This document shows positions 1 to 7,646 of a stretch of DNA of 40,885 nt, piece by piece. Source of the DNA: Deltaproteobacteria bacterium (lineage in GTDB: Bacteria; Myxococcota_A; Polyangia; Haliangiales; Haliangiaceae); contig JACCTC010000482.1 in assembly GCA_013812655.1 (NCBI GenBank), positions 1 to 40,885 on the forward strand, given 5' to 3'. The notes beneath the pieces were generated by a model, which saw only the letters and a program-made list of their open reading frames with translations, had not been told where the DNA came from and did no database searches. The translations under genes were made by a program, and so were the position numbers. Positions within the stretch are counted from its first letter, which is position 1; each line of letters starts with the position of its first letter.

Positions 1-481
1 CGAGCTGCACGGCCGCCGTGCCGACGCCGCTGCCGACCGCGTGCACGAGCACGGTCTCGCCGGCGGTCAGGCCGGCCTGGCCCACGATCGCGTCGTGCGC
101 GGTGATGAATGCCTCGGGGATCGCCGCGGCGTCCTCGAACGACAGGCCATCCGGGATCTTCGCGAGCGCGCGCTCGTGCGTGACGATCGCCTCCGCGTAG
201 CTGCCGCCGCCGACGAGCCCGAACACGCGATCGCCGATCGCGAGCCGCTCGACGCCGGGGCCGAGCGCGTCGACCTCGCCGGCAAGCTCGAGGCCGGGGA
301 TGTCGGCGGGCGCATCCGCGGGCGCCGGGTACGCGCCCATCCGCTGCAGGAGATCGGCGCGGTTGACCGCGGTCGCGCGGACACGAACGCGAACCTCGCC
401 GCGCGACGGCTCGGGACGTGGACGGTCGACGGCGGCGAGCACCTCGGGCCCACCGGGCTTCGTGATCACGATGGCGCGCAT
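1..481 (-). CDS. Quinone oxidoreductase-like MDR protein (3' end outside window)
   Basis: The visible 160 residues are the N-terminal catalytic domain of a medium-chain dehydrogenase/reductase of the zinc-free NADPH:quinone oxidoreductase branch (QOR/PIG3 type). The start MRAIVITKPGGPEVL, the segment VNRADLLQRMG, the stretch DIPGLELAGEV and the turn GDRVFGLVGGGSYAE are typical. The nucleotide-binding fold is entered at VHAVGSGVGTAAVQL (about residues 146-160), where the window ends, so the rest of the Rossmann domain is not seen. Such enzymes reduce quinones or activated alkenes with NADPH in the cytoplasm. No zinc-ligand cysteine cluster is visible in this half. It is read toward the window edge and nothing downstream can be judged. 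The ATG at 481 is the only start that gives a full family N-terminus. Confidence 0.88.
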   Translation of the reverse strand, partial: MRAIVITKPGGPEVLAAVDRPRPEPSRGEVRVRVRATAVNRADLLQRMGAYPAPADAPADIPGLELAGEVDALGPGVERLAIGDRVFGLVGGGSYAEAIVTHERALAKIPDGLSFEDAAAIPEAFITAHDAIVGQAGLTAGETVLVHAVGSGVGTAAVQL

Positions 482-492
482 GGAGCGCGAGC

Positions 493-999
493 TTACAGAC
501 GCGCGGCGCGCGACGACAGCTCCGCGGTCTCGGCGAGCACGCGGCGCAGATCGGCGACGCCGACCGGCTTGGTCAGGTGGAGGTCGCAGCCGGCCGCGAG
601 GGCACGCTCGCGGTCCTCGGCCTGGCCGTAACCCGACATCGCGACGAGCCGGACCTGGCCATCGACGAGCGCACGCGCGCGACGCACGAGCTCGTAGCCA
701 TCGAGTCCCGGTAGCCCGATGTCGATCAGCGCGATGGCGAACCGTTCACTCGAGAGCCGAGCGAGGCCGCTGGGACCGTCGACCGCGGTCGTGACGTCAC
801 AGCCGAGCTCCGTCAGCAGATCCGTCGTCATCTCGAGGAGGTCAGGGTTGTCCTCGACGATCAGCACGCGCAGCCCCGGCGGGATCTCGAGGCCCTCGGC
901 GGTCAGCTCGGCGGTCTCGGTGGCGCGCTCGGCGAGCGGGAGCTCGACGCGGAAGCAGCTCCCCTTGCCGAGGCCCTCGGACGACGTACGCGAACTCAC
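493..999 (-). CDS. Receiver domain with the stub of a histidine kinase (remnant of a hybrid kinase)
   Basis: A complete response-regulator receiver domain occupies residues 43-165 of 168: acidic pair E49-D50, phospho-acceptor D93 in LIDIGLPGLDG, S122 in MSGYG and K144 in LTKP. Before it, residues 6-22 (SSEGLGKGSCFRVELPL) are the last beta-strands of a HATPase_c kinase domain. The kinase core, with its H, N, G1 and F boxes, is missing. A hybrid kinase normally has several hundred residues before this point, so the gene is 5'-truncated. Upstream DNA switches directly into a KaiC-like ORF in another frame at about 976-990. A GTG at 999 could still allow translation of a free receiver protein; whether that happens is unknown. 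Confidence 0.75.
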   Translation of the reverse strand: MSSRTSSEGLGKGSCFRVELPLAERATETAELTAEGLEIPPGLRVLIVEDNPDLLEMTTDLLTELGCDVTTAVDGPSGLARLSSERFAIALIDIGLPGLDGYELVRRARALVDGQVRLVAMSGYGQAEDRERALAAGCDLHLTKPVGVADLRRVLAETAELSSRAARL

Positions 1000-1666
1000 C
1001 CGGGCTCATCTCGGCGGGATCGATCTGCTGGATCGCGATCGTGCCCGCCTTGACGTGCTTCTCGAGCGGGATGCCGAGCGCACGCGTGCGCTCCATCAGC
1101 GTCATCACGCGCTCGTCGAACGCGAACATCACGACGTGATCGCCGCGCTCTGCAGCCGCGACCGCGTACTGCACCGCGACCGCCGACTTGCCCGCGCCGG
1201 CAGGGCCCGTGATCAGCGTGCTGGTGCCGCGATCGAGCCCGCCGCCGAGCAGGTCGTCGAGCGGCTTGACCCCGCTCGACAGCCGGGTCATCTCGAACTT
1301 GTCCTGGTGTTCGGAAGCGACGAGCCGCGGGAACACCACGAGGCCGCCGGTCCGGATCGTGAAGTCGTGGCGACCACCGCGAAACTTGATGCCGCGCAGC
1401 TTCTGGATCCGGAGCTGACGCCGCTCGTCGCCGTAGGTCGGCGACATCTGCTCGAGCAGGATCACGCCGTGCGCGAGGCTCTGGAGCTGGAGGTCGCCGG
1501 GCTCGCTCGTGCGATCGTCGAGCAGGAGCACGGTGGTGTCCTTGCCGGCGAAGTACTGCTTGAGGCTGAGGATCTGGCGGCGGTAGCGGTCTGTGCGCGC
1601 TTCTGAAACGGGTTCTGTGACAACACGGTAAACACACACGTATACCGGAACTTTGATGTTCCGCAT
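977..1666 (-). pseudogene. KaiC-like ATPase fragment, truncated at both ends
   Basis: The reading frame matches the middle of a two-domain KaiC-like circadian-clock/RecA-family ATPase. It begins inside the first ATPase domain (RYRRQILSLKQYFAGK, near 1588), runs through the linker FRGGRHDFTIRTGGLVVFPRLV and enters the second domain with SSGVKPLDDLLGGGL and a good Walker A (GPAGAGKS), then ITG/FDER and EMSPGEFAYVVR, where the match stops at about 977. The family is usually near 480-500 residues; only about 200 are left. The first domain's Walker A and the second domain's Walker B half are absent. The frame then reads Arg/Ala-rich nonsense to 842. The 26 codons before residue 27 do not look like the family. 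I read this as a non-functional remnant next to the kinase stub. Confidence 0.75.
1646..1663. repeat. Perfect 6-bp inverted repeat upstream of the KaiC remnant
   Basis: CGGAAC and GTTCCG flank a six-base TTTGAT spacer. The repeat lies in a short stretch (about 1605-1680) that is clearly AT-richer than the surroundings, between the tonB-like stop at 1700 and the start of KaiC similarity. It could be an old operator or promoter element left when the coding sequence was lost. No bound factor can be named. Confidence 0.4.
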
Positions 1667-1699
1667 GTGAAGTGTCGGTGATGCGCTCGCGAGCCACGC

Positions 1700-2452
1700 T
1701 CAGCGATTGACGTGGAATCGCTGCTCGAAGCTCGAGCGAATTGGCCGGCCCGCATCGTCGAGCGCGGGCGCGTAGCGAAATCGGAAGATCAGGTCGGCGG
1801 CCTCGTCATCGCGCGGTCCCCCGAAACCTCGCACGAGCCGTGCGCCGATGACGTAGCCGTCGTGATCGACGATGACCCGCGCGACGAACAGCCGGCCCTC
1901 CTCGATGTCGCGCTGGCGCGAGGGGTAGATCAGCTTCGCGGGTCGCGCACGCGACGGCGAAGGCACGTCTGCCGCGGGCGCCGGTGGTGGCGTCGGGAGG
2001 TCGCCGACCACCTCGATACGCCCGCCATCGCCAAAGCCGATGCCGGAACCGCGGTGTCCGCCGAGGCCCGTGCCTTCGCCGCCATCGACGTCGCCGAACG
2101 ACGCGGCGGTTGCCACGCCGGGCTGGCTCGCGTCGATCGCATACGAGCCGAGCTCGTGACGTGCGGGGCGAGGTGCGTTCCGTCGCGATCGACTCACCGC
2201 GCGCACCGGCCTGACGCTCGGGACCGGCGCCGTCGCGAACGCCCCACCACCACTGGTGATGTCCCGCGGCGGCGCCGGCCGCCCGGGGACGATCTCGATC
2301 GCGATCACGTCACGTGGCACGTCGCGCGATCGATCCGCAACGTGACGTTCGCCGGCGCCGTGATGGATCGTTAGCTCGAGCACGAGCAGCCCGAGCACGA
2401 CGTGCAGCGCCAACGAACCGACGAGCGCCTTCACGCCGAGCGGTTCGCTCAT
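1700..2452 (-). CDS. TonB-family energy transducer
   Basis: A 250-residue protein with an N-terminal transmembrane anchor (about residues 10-29, SLALHVVLGLLVLELTI), a long low-complexity periplasmic linker rich in Pro, Gly and Ser, and a TonB C-terminal domain from about residue 173: YPSRQRDIEEGRLFVARVIVDHDGYV, then DDEAADLIFRFRYAPALDDAGRPI. This matches the family pattern YP..A....EG.V.....D..G followed by F.PA...G.P. TonB proteins pass energy from an ExbB/ExbD motor to outer-membrane receptors; an ExbB/ExbD set lies about 1.5 kb away on the other strand. The linker is Gly/Ser rich instead of showing classical Pro-Lys/Glu repeats. A GACACT hexamer (2459-2464) sits six bases before the ATG, fitting the short-leader pattern seen across this window. 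Confidence 0.85.
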   Translation of the reverse strand: MSEPLGVKALVGSLALHVVLGLLVLELTIHHGAGERHVADRSRDVPRDVIAIEIVPGRPAPPRDITSGGGAFATAPVPSVRPVRAVSRSRRNAPRPARHELGSYAIDASQPGVATAASFGDVDGGEGTGLGGHRGSGIGFGDGGRIEVVGDLPTPPPAPAADVPSPSRARPAKLIYPSRQRDIEEGRLFVARVIVDHDGYVIGARLVRGFGGPRDDEAADLIFRFRYAPALDDAGRPIRSSFEQRFHVNR

Positions 2453-2610
2453 CCGTCGAGTGTCGCGAACCGCCGGCGCGCGTGCACCTCACGCCTGCTG
2501 ATGCGGCGTCACGTCGCATGCGCGCCTGCGACCGTGCCGCTGATTTACAGGTGTTCTCGATGGGTTGATTCACGCGTCCTTCACGAAACTCTCAGAGCAC
2601 CGGTGTGCGT

Positions 2611-2631
2611 GCTCGCGAGATCACCGCGAGC
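2611..2631. terminator. Hairpin containing the stop codon of the minus-strand gene
   Basis: GCTCGCG and CGCGAGC form a perfect 7-bp stem around the loop AGATCAC. The stop codon of the upstream minus-strand gene (2621-2623) lies in the loop. There is no T-tract, so this may be a Rho-dependent or RNA-stability element and not a classical intrinsic terminator. Confidence 0.45.
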
Positions 2632-3589
2632 GGCGTGTCGAAGCCTTGGTCCCATTGCAGCGATAGGTGACCGCCGTCTCTTCACTGTCGGTGCTTGGAG
2701 GGTTGTGCTTTTGGGGAAGGGTCATCTCCCGCATCATGGTCGTCACGCGGCCGGCGCGGTCGCGTGAGAACTTCCGCACATGGATGTGGTTGCCATCATC
2801 GCGTTTCTCGACGCTCTCGCGCCCCACCAGGCGTCCGGCTGCGTCGTAGGACCAGCGATGGACCTCCGACCTCTCGGTGCGCTCCTCCGCGCTCTCGAGG
2901 CGTCCGTCCCTCCAGATCAGCGAGACCGAGTGCGAGGGCGCGCGTTCGCCCTTCTTCGTGGTCTTCAAGTCGACCAAGTTCCCGCGCGCATCGAAGGTAA
3001 GTCGCGTGGTGGCGACCACCTCGCAGGTCTCGGTGCCTCGCAAGGATTCGCACTTGTTCGTCGTCGCGTCCACCGTACCGCTCGCACCAGCGAACAGCAC
3101 CGGATAGAGATCGCGTGCCAGGCGACCGTCATCCATCCACACCATCCACTCGACCTGCGGGATCGCACCCGGCGCGACCGCCTTGACGGAGTCAGGCCAC
3201 CCGAGCTCAACCCGCAGGCTGGAAGCAGGTTCGAACCGACGAAGGACCCCGCCCTGCCACCGCCAGACCTGGCGCTCCGTCGTGGTCCCGTCGATCACTC
3301 GCTCGAGCGATTCGGGCAGCCCGGCCGGGTTTAGCACCCAGGTATTCCGGCCGCTGTGCTTGTAGTTCCGCTTGCCGAAGTTGCCCTTTGTCTCGCCGGT
3401 GACGGTGAGCGTCCGGCTGCGTGCGCTCCACTGAAACTGCTGGAGCACCTCATCGCGGTCGATCGTCCCGCTCTCGAGGATGCTCGGCTCCTCCTTCCGC
3501 AGCTCCGAGCGGCAGGGCCAGGCCGGTTCGGCGCGGGCCGGTGTGGAGAGTAGCAGCGTCGCGGCGACGAGGCTCGAGGGGAAGTGCAT
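2621..3589 (-). CDS. Secreted protein with YD/RHS-like repeats
   Basis: I chose the ATG at 3589 because it starts a clean signal peptide (MHFPSSLVAATLLLSTPARA, cleavage after ARA at residue 20); the frame stays open 30 codons upstream but that part is Arg-rich and unlike a leader. The mature protein (about 302 residues) contains three short motifs of RHS/YD type: TFDARGNLV, WSYDAAGRLVGRE and FSRDRAGRVTTM. They suggest a few beta-strand repeats, not a full RHS barrel, since RHS proteins usually exceed 1000 residues. No toxin domain, peptidase or membrane segment follows. Function unknown; it would be periplasmic or secreted. A TAGCTT hexamer at 3600-3605 lies 10 bases upstream of the start on the minus strand. 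Confidence 0.7.
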   Translation of the reverse strand: MHFPSSLVAATLLLSTPARAEPAWPCRSELRKEEPSILESGTIDRDEVLQQFQWSARSRTLTVTGETKGNFGKRNYKHSGRNTWVLNPAGLPESLERVIDGTTTERQVWRWQGGVLRRFEPASSLRVELGWPDSVKAVAPGAIPQVEWMVWMDDGRLARDLYPVLFAGASGTVDATTNKCESLRGTETCEVVATTRLTFDARGNLVDLKTTKKGERAPSHSVSLIWRDGRLESAEERTERSEVHRWSYDAAGRLVGRESVEKRDDGNHIHVRKFSRDRAGRVTTMMREMTLPQKHNPPSTDSEETAVTYRCNGTKASTRRSR

Positions 3590-3650
3590 GGGGGAAGCCA
3601 AGCTACATCGCCGCTCCCGGCGTGACCACCGAGATCTAGGCGCGAGCAGA

Positions 3651-3966
3651 TCTTCAACCTGCACTCGCACCGTAGCCATCCGTTCTTCGGTGCCGGCACT
3701 CCGACACCGACATCGGCTTCATGCGCGACGCCAAGTACAAGCTCGCGCTCAATCGTCAAAAGAAGGAGCTGATGTGCTTCGCGTATCACAACGAGGACAA
3801 CGCGTGGCTCGTCAACCCGATGTTCATCGAGCCGAAGACCAAGCTCGCGACGCCCTACCCGTGCTCGACGACCGCGTGCAAGGACGCGTCCGGGGCCGGC
3901 ACGGCGTGCCGCGATGAGGCCGGCAACGTGATCCCCGACCAGGAAGATACCGTCTTCGCACAGTAG
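3651..3966 (+). pseudogene. Broken small gene (hypothetical, probable frameshift)
   Basis: An open frame from 3676, with its only ATG at 3721, encodes 81 residues (MRDAKYKLALNRQKKELMCFAYHN... to ...EDTVFAQ) with four cysteines. Just upstream, in another frame, bases 3651-3710 read IFNLHSHRSHPFFGAGTPTP, which looks like real protein and would flow into DTDIGFMRDAKYK if one or two bases were shifted near 3695-3705. The region therefore resembles the C-terminal part of a longer gene with a frameshift and no clear 5' end. It could also be a genuine 81-residue protein starting at 3721; no ribosome-binding site is seen there. No family is recognised. It ends 18 bases before the exbB-like start. Confidence 0.45.
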
Positions 3967-3969
3967 CGA

Positions 3970-3975
3970 TATGAT
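3970..3975 (+). promoter_or_regulatory. -10 box (TATGAT) of the exbB-like operon
   Basis: TATGAT ends nine bases before the ATG at 3985, so transcription would begin at or almost at the start codon. No -35 element is obvious. Confidence 0.5.
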
Positions 3976-3984
3976 GGCTCCGCG

Positions 3985-4560
3985 ATGGAGTCGTTCGTTC
4001 AGGGCTGGGGGCTGACGATCGCGATGTGCGTGTTCATCGTGTTCGTGTTCGTCGCCGGCTGGTTGCATGTCCGTCGCGAGCTTTCGTGGGTACGCGCGCT
4101 CACCGATCATCTCGGTGACGAGCTCGTCGCGGAGGTGGCCGGGTCGAAGACCTCGGCGTCGCTGCAGGCCCACGAGATCCGCGACGAGTCCCACGCCGTG
4201 CTCCAGGCGAGCGATGCGGCGTGGGCGCACAAGCAGGTGCGGAGCTGGCAGATGCGCGCGCACCGCCTCGAGCCGGCGCTCGCTTTCTGGACCGATCTGC
4301 TGCGCCAGCTCGGGCTGCTCGGCACGGTCGTCGGCATCGGGCTGTCGCTCGCGTATGCGGGCACCGACGTCGAGCAGCTCCTCGCGCCGCTCGCCCTCGC
4401 GGTCTGGACGACGATCGCGGGCCTCGCGTGCAGCATCGCGCTGTCGGCGAGCTTCGCGATGCGGCTCACCGCCTGGGTCGACGCCTGCGAGAAGAACCTC
4501 GAGGCATGGGATGCGCGCCGGATGACGAAGCGCCCGGTCGCGGAGACCGTGCCTGCATGA
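3985..4560 (+). CDS. MotA/TolQ/ExbB proton-channel family protein
   Basis: 191 residues with three membrane segments: residues 9-28, about 108-125 (LRQLGLLGTVVGIGLSLA) and about 134-158 (PLALAVWTTIAGLACSIALS). The two C-terminal helices carry the ExbB/TolQ signature: G-LLGTV-G in the first, followed by A-TT--GL in the second. ExbB-type subunits form the pentameric stator that conducts protons and drives a TonB- or TolA-like partner. The cytoplasmic loop after TM1 is short compared with ExbB (about 240 residues), so this is a compact member. Its stop overlaps the next start (ATGA), an operon with two ExbD-like genes. With TonB encoded nearby, an envelope energiser is likely; the partner cannot be proved. 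Confidence 0.85.
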   Translation: MESFVQGWGLTIAMCVFIVFVFVAGWLHVRRELSWVRALTDHLGDELVAEVAGSKTSASLQAHEIRDESHAVLQASDAAWAHKQVRSWQMRAHRLEPALAFWTDLLRQLGLLGTVVGIGLSLAYAGTDVEQLLAPLALAVWTTIAGLACSIALSASFAMRLTAWVDACEKNLEAWDARRMTKRPVAETVPA

Positions 4561-5153
4561 GGCCCAGCAACCGGCGCGGCACGCGCTACACGCCCGATCT
4601 GACCTCGCTGCTCGACGTGCTGTTCATCATCGTGTTCCTCGCGCTGATCCGCGCGGCAGCCACGAGCCAGCAGCTCGCCGCGCAGGCCGCTCCGGCACCG
4701 CCGACGCCGGTCGTCGCGCCACCGGTGATCACTCCGGACGTCGCCGCGCTGCGCGCCCGCGCCCTCGCGAACGTCAAGGCGGACCTCGATGGCCGGAGCG
4801 CGCTCGTCGTGCGGGTCTCTGCGGCCGGCACCGTCGAGGCGATCGAGGCTGACGCCACTCGCCGCGCGCTCGACGTCCCGCTGCTCGAGCACAGCTCCGA
4901 TCCCGACGCCGCGCTCGCGTATCTCGGGGACCGCTCGGCCGAGCTGCGGGTCTGCCGGATCGTCGCGGTCCACCTCGGTCTGCCCGACCTCACCAAGCAC
5001 CTCGTGATCATCGCGCCGACCGTCGCGCTTGCCGATCTGCCGCGGGCATTGCATCGTGGACTCCACGACGACCTGCTGCGCTGCCTCGCCGACCAGCGCG
5101 GCCTCGCGACGATCGTCGATCCTGCGAGCCTCGCGACGGAACCCGCGCCATGA
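4557..5153 (+). CDS. ExbD/TolR-like motor subunit
   Basis: 198 residues. The N-terminus RYTPDLTSLLDVLFIIVFLALIRAA holds the single membrane helix and the conserved aspartate (D20 in LLDV) that carries protons in ExbD/TolR. After an Ala/Pro-rich linker (about residues 40-58) comes a periplasmic domain of about 135 residues. It is longer than in ExbD (total about 140) and its second half (RVCRIVAVHLGLPDLTKHLVIIAPTVALADLPRALHRGL) has the strand-helix pattern of that domain. The start ATG at 4557 overlaps the exbB-like stop by four bases, so translation is probably coupled. ExbD dimers sit inside the ExbB pentamer. Confidence 0.82.
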   Translation: MRPSNRRGTRYTPDLTSLLDVLFIIVFLALIRAAATSQQLAAQAAPAPPTPVVAPPVITPDVAALRARALANVKADLDGRSALVVRVSAAGTVEAIEADATRRALDVPLLEHSSDPDAALAYLGDRSAELRVCRIVAVHLGLPDLTKHLVIIAPTVALADLPRALHRGLHDDLLRCLADQRGLATIVDPASLATEPAP

Positions 5154-5626
5154 CCGACATCAACCGCAAGCGCCTCGCCAGGGACATCGCGCGCGACATG
5201 GACCGCCGCAAGACCCGCCGCCGGCTCGCCGCTCTCGGGCTGCTCCTCGCGGCGGCGATCGCGGCCGTGATGTTCCTGCGCTGCGGCAGCGGCCTCGGCC
5301 TTGGCAGCGACGGCAAGGAGACCGGCAAGCGGATCGGCAGCGCGATCACCGCCGACCCGCGACCGACCCGCTGCGCGATCCGGCTCGCGCGCAAGGAGCT
5401 GACCGTCGACGGCAAGCGGGCGACCCGCGCCGAGGCGATCGAGGCGTGCAAGCTGACCTCGGGCGCCGAGGTGCTGATCACCGGCGACGCGCGACAGGGC
5501 GACTGGGACGACCTCCGCGCCGCCCTCGAGGCCGCGAACATCCCGTACCTCACGCACGAACCGCGCGGCGTCACCCCACCGGGAAGCGCTGGCGGCAACG
5601 CTGGCCCCTCGCCGACCGAGCACTGA
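5150..5626 (+). CDS. Single-span membrane protein with an ExbD-like periplasmic part
   Basis: 158 residues, starting at an ATGA overlap with the gene before it. A very basic N-terminus (RKRLARDIARDMDRRKTRRR) precedes one membrane helix (about 26-43), then a periplasmic region. Residues 67-135 (CAIRLARKELTVDGKRATRAEAIEACKLTSGAEVLITGDARQGDWDDLRAALEAANIPYL) have the order seen in ExbD/TolR periplasmic domains: strand, a D-G turn, helix, strand with a residue like the VVI-AD motif, helix. But the membrane-helix aspartate of true ExbD is absent. I infer a diverged, non-proton-conducting ExbD paralogue or an accessory protein of this motor. The similarity is weak and not proven. Confidence 0.6.
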   Translation: MTDINRKRLARDIARDMDRRKTRRRLAALGLLLAAAIAAVMFLRCGSGLGLGSDGKETGKRIGSAITADPRPTRCAIRLARKELTVDGKRATRAEAIEACKLTSGAEVLITGDARQGDWDDLRAALEAANIPYLTHEPRGVTPPGSAGGNAGPSPTEH

Positions 5627-5749
5627 CGATCGCCGCGCGCCGACGCTCGGGCTGCGCTCGCCGGCGCTCACCGTGGCGCGCCGGCACGGATCCCGCACGG
5701 TCCGACGCTCACCTAGCGCTGCGCGCGATCTTGCAGTGACCACTCGCGC

Positions 5750-6874
5750 ATGTCGCCGAGCCCCGTCACCACCATCGAACGCGATGGGCGTGCGGCGGTG
5801 GTGCGGCTGAACGGCGACCTCGTCGTACCTACCGCCAACGCGCTCTACAGCCGGCTGCGGTCGGTGAGCCGCCGCCGCGACGTCAAGCAGCTCGTCCTCG
5901 ACTTCAAGGCGGTCGGCCGCCTCGACTCGTCCGGCGTCGCGGTGATCTCGCTGGTTCGCAAGCAGCTCAAGCGGTCGGGCAAGACGCTCGAGATGACCGA
6001 GCTCGCGGACCATCACCGCGCGGCCTTCGACATCGTCCCCGAGAACGCCGGCAAGCCCGCGGCGTCCGAGGCGGAGCCCGGCGTGGTCGAGCGCATGGGC
6101 GGCGGCATGCTCAACGCCGTCGTCAGCGCGCGGGGCCTGTGGGGCCTGATCTACGAGACCGGCCGGCAGACCGTGCTGGTCGCCCGTCGCAAGAAGCGGC
6201 TCCCCGAGGGCGCGCTGTTGATGCAGTGCGCCCGGATGGGTGTCGAGGGCGTGTTCATCGTCGGCCTGCTGTCGTTCCTGATGGGCATGACGATGGCGTT
6301 TCAGGGCGCCGTCCAGCTCCAGCGCTTCGGCGCCGGCGTGTTCGTCGCCGACATGATCGGCATGTCGATGGTGCGCGAGCTCGCGCCGCTGATGACCGCG
6401 ATCATCGTCACCGGCCGCACCGGCGCGGCGATCGCCGCCGAGCTCGGCACGATGCGCGTGCGCTCCGAGATCGACGCGCTGTCGACGATGGGCATCAACC
6501 CGGTGCGCTTCCTGATCGTGCCGCGCATCCTCGCGATCACGCTCGTCGTGCCGGCGCTCGCGCTGATGGGCATGTTCATCGGGATCTTCGGCGGCATGAT
6601 CGTCGCGGTCCTCACGCTCGACATGTCGATGATCGCGTTCTGGGAGCGCATCGCCGATCGCGTCCAGCTCCACGACTACATCCACGGCCTCGGCAAGAGC
6701 TGCGTGTTCGCGTGGATCATCGGCTTTGCCGGCAGTCACCTCGGCATGCGCGCCGGCGGCGACGCCTCGAGTGTCGGCCTTGCGACCACCCGGACTGTGG
6801 TCGCGAGCATCTTCACCATCATCCTGGTCGACGCGGTGTTCGCGACCGTCTCGACCCTCATGAAGCACGGATGA
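5750..6874 (+). CDS. mlaE: STAS-MlaE fusion: phospholipid ABC transporter permease
   Basis: 374 residues in two parts. Residues 1-105 form a STAS domain (VVRLNGDLVVPTANALYSRLRSV, VLDFKAVGRLDSSGVAVISLV), the role played by separate MlaB in E. coli. From about 115 onward is the MlaE/YrbE permease: GRQTVLVARRKKRLPEGALLMQCARMGVEGVFIVGLLSFLMGMTMAFQGA, MSMVRELAPLMTAIIVTGRTGAAIAAELGTMRVRSEIDAL and the closing ATTRTVVASIFTIILVDAVFATV, with five or six membrane helices. It would move phospholipids between the inner membrane and a periplasmic MCE protein. It heads a tight operon with MlaF, MlaD and a lipoprotein (ATGA overlap with mlaF). The 124-base gap before it shows no clear promoter. Confidence 0.92.
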   Translation: MSPSPVTTIERDGRAAVVRLNGDLVVPTANALYSRLRSVSRRRDVKQLVLDFKAVGRLDSSGVAVISLVRKQLKRSGKTLEMTELADHHRAAFDIVPENAGKPAASEAEPGVVERMGGGMLNAVVSARGLWGLIYETGRQTVLVARRKKRLPEGALLMQCARMGVEGVFIVGLLSFLMGMTMAFQGAVQLQRFGAGVFVADMIGMSMVRELAPLMTAIIVTGRTGAAIAAELGTMRVRSEIDALSTMGINPVRFLIVPRILAITLVVPALALMGMFIGIFGGMIVAVLTLDMSMIAFWERIADRVQLHDYIHGLGKSCVFAWIIGFAGSHLGMRAGGDASSVGLATTRTVVASIFTIILVDAVFATVSTLMKHG

Positions 6875-7644
6875 CCGACACACCTCCCATCGTCGAGTGT
6901 CGGGACGTCGCGGTCGGCTACGACGGCAAGGCCGTCCTCGAGGGCGTCAACCTGACGATCGGGCCGGGCGAGATCGTCGCCCTGCTCGGCGGCTCGGGCT
7001 GCGGCAAGTCCACGCTGCTGCGCACGATCACCGGCCTCCTGCCCCCGCTCTCCGGCGACGTGCTGCTGTTCGGCCAGCCGCTCTACGAGATGCCGCTCGA
7101 CGAGCGCTACATGCTCCTGCGGCGAACCGGCACCGCGTTCCAGATGGACGCGCTGTTCGGCTCGATGACCGTCGGCGAGAACGTCGCGCTGCCGCTGCGC
7201 GAGCTCACGAACCTGTCGATCCCGATCGTCCGCGAGATGGTGCGCAACCGGCTCGCGCTCGTCGGGCTGCCGGGCAAGGAGCCGCGCGAGCCGACGAGCC
7301 TGTCGGGTGGCGAGCGCAAGCGGGCCGCGCTCGCGCGTGCCTCGATCCTCGATCCCGAGGTGCTGTTCTGCGACGAGCCGTCGGCAGGCCTCGATCCCGT
7401 CGTCGCCGCCGGCATCGACGAGACCCTCCTCCAGTTCCGCGCGGCCTTCGGGATCACGCTCGTGATCGTCACCCACGAGCTGCAGAGCATCAAGACGATC
7501 GCCGATCGCGCGGTGATGTTCGCGCATCGCACGATCCTCGCGGCCGGCACGATCGACGAGCTCGTGAAGTCGCAGAACGGCGAGGTCTACAACTTCTTCA
7601 ACCGCGTCGCGGAAACCCCGCACGCAGAAGCGCAGCCGAGGTAA
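6871..7644 (+). CDS. mlaF: MlaF-type ABC transporter ATPase
   Basis: 257 residues with all ABC ATPase motifs: Walker A GGSGCGKST (40-48), Q-loop Q91 in AFQMDALF, signature LSGGE (144-148), Walker B leading to DEPSAGLDP (168-176) and the switch histidine in VTHE. The sequence AFQMDALFGSMTVGENVALPLRE is characteristic of the MlaF/Mce-associated branch (Mkl/TTG2A). It hydrolyses ATP on the cytoplasmic face to power the MlaE permease. The ATG overlaps the mlaE stop by four bases; mlaD begins two bases after its stop. Confidence 0.94.
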   Translation: MTDTPPIVECRDVAVGYDGKAVLEGVNLTIGPGEIVALLGGSGCGKSTLLRTITGLLPPLSGDVLLFGQPLYEMPLDERYMLLRRTGTAFQMDALFGSMTVGENVALPLRELTNLSIPIVREMVRNRLALVGLPGKEPREPTSLSGGERKRAALARASILDPEVLFCDEPSAGLDPVVAAGIDETLLQFRAAFGITLVIVTHELQSIKTIADRAVMFAHRTILAAGTIDELVKSQNGEVYNFFNRVAETPHAEAQPR

Positions 7645-7646
7645 CC

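Noticed and set aside
4586..6883. 765-codon open frame on the minus strand
   Set aside because: Translation is His/Arg/Asp/Glu-rich without domains and lies antisense to the ExbD and MlaE genes; a typical high-GC shadow.
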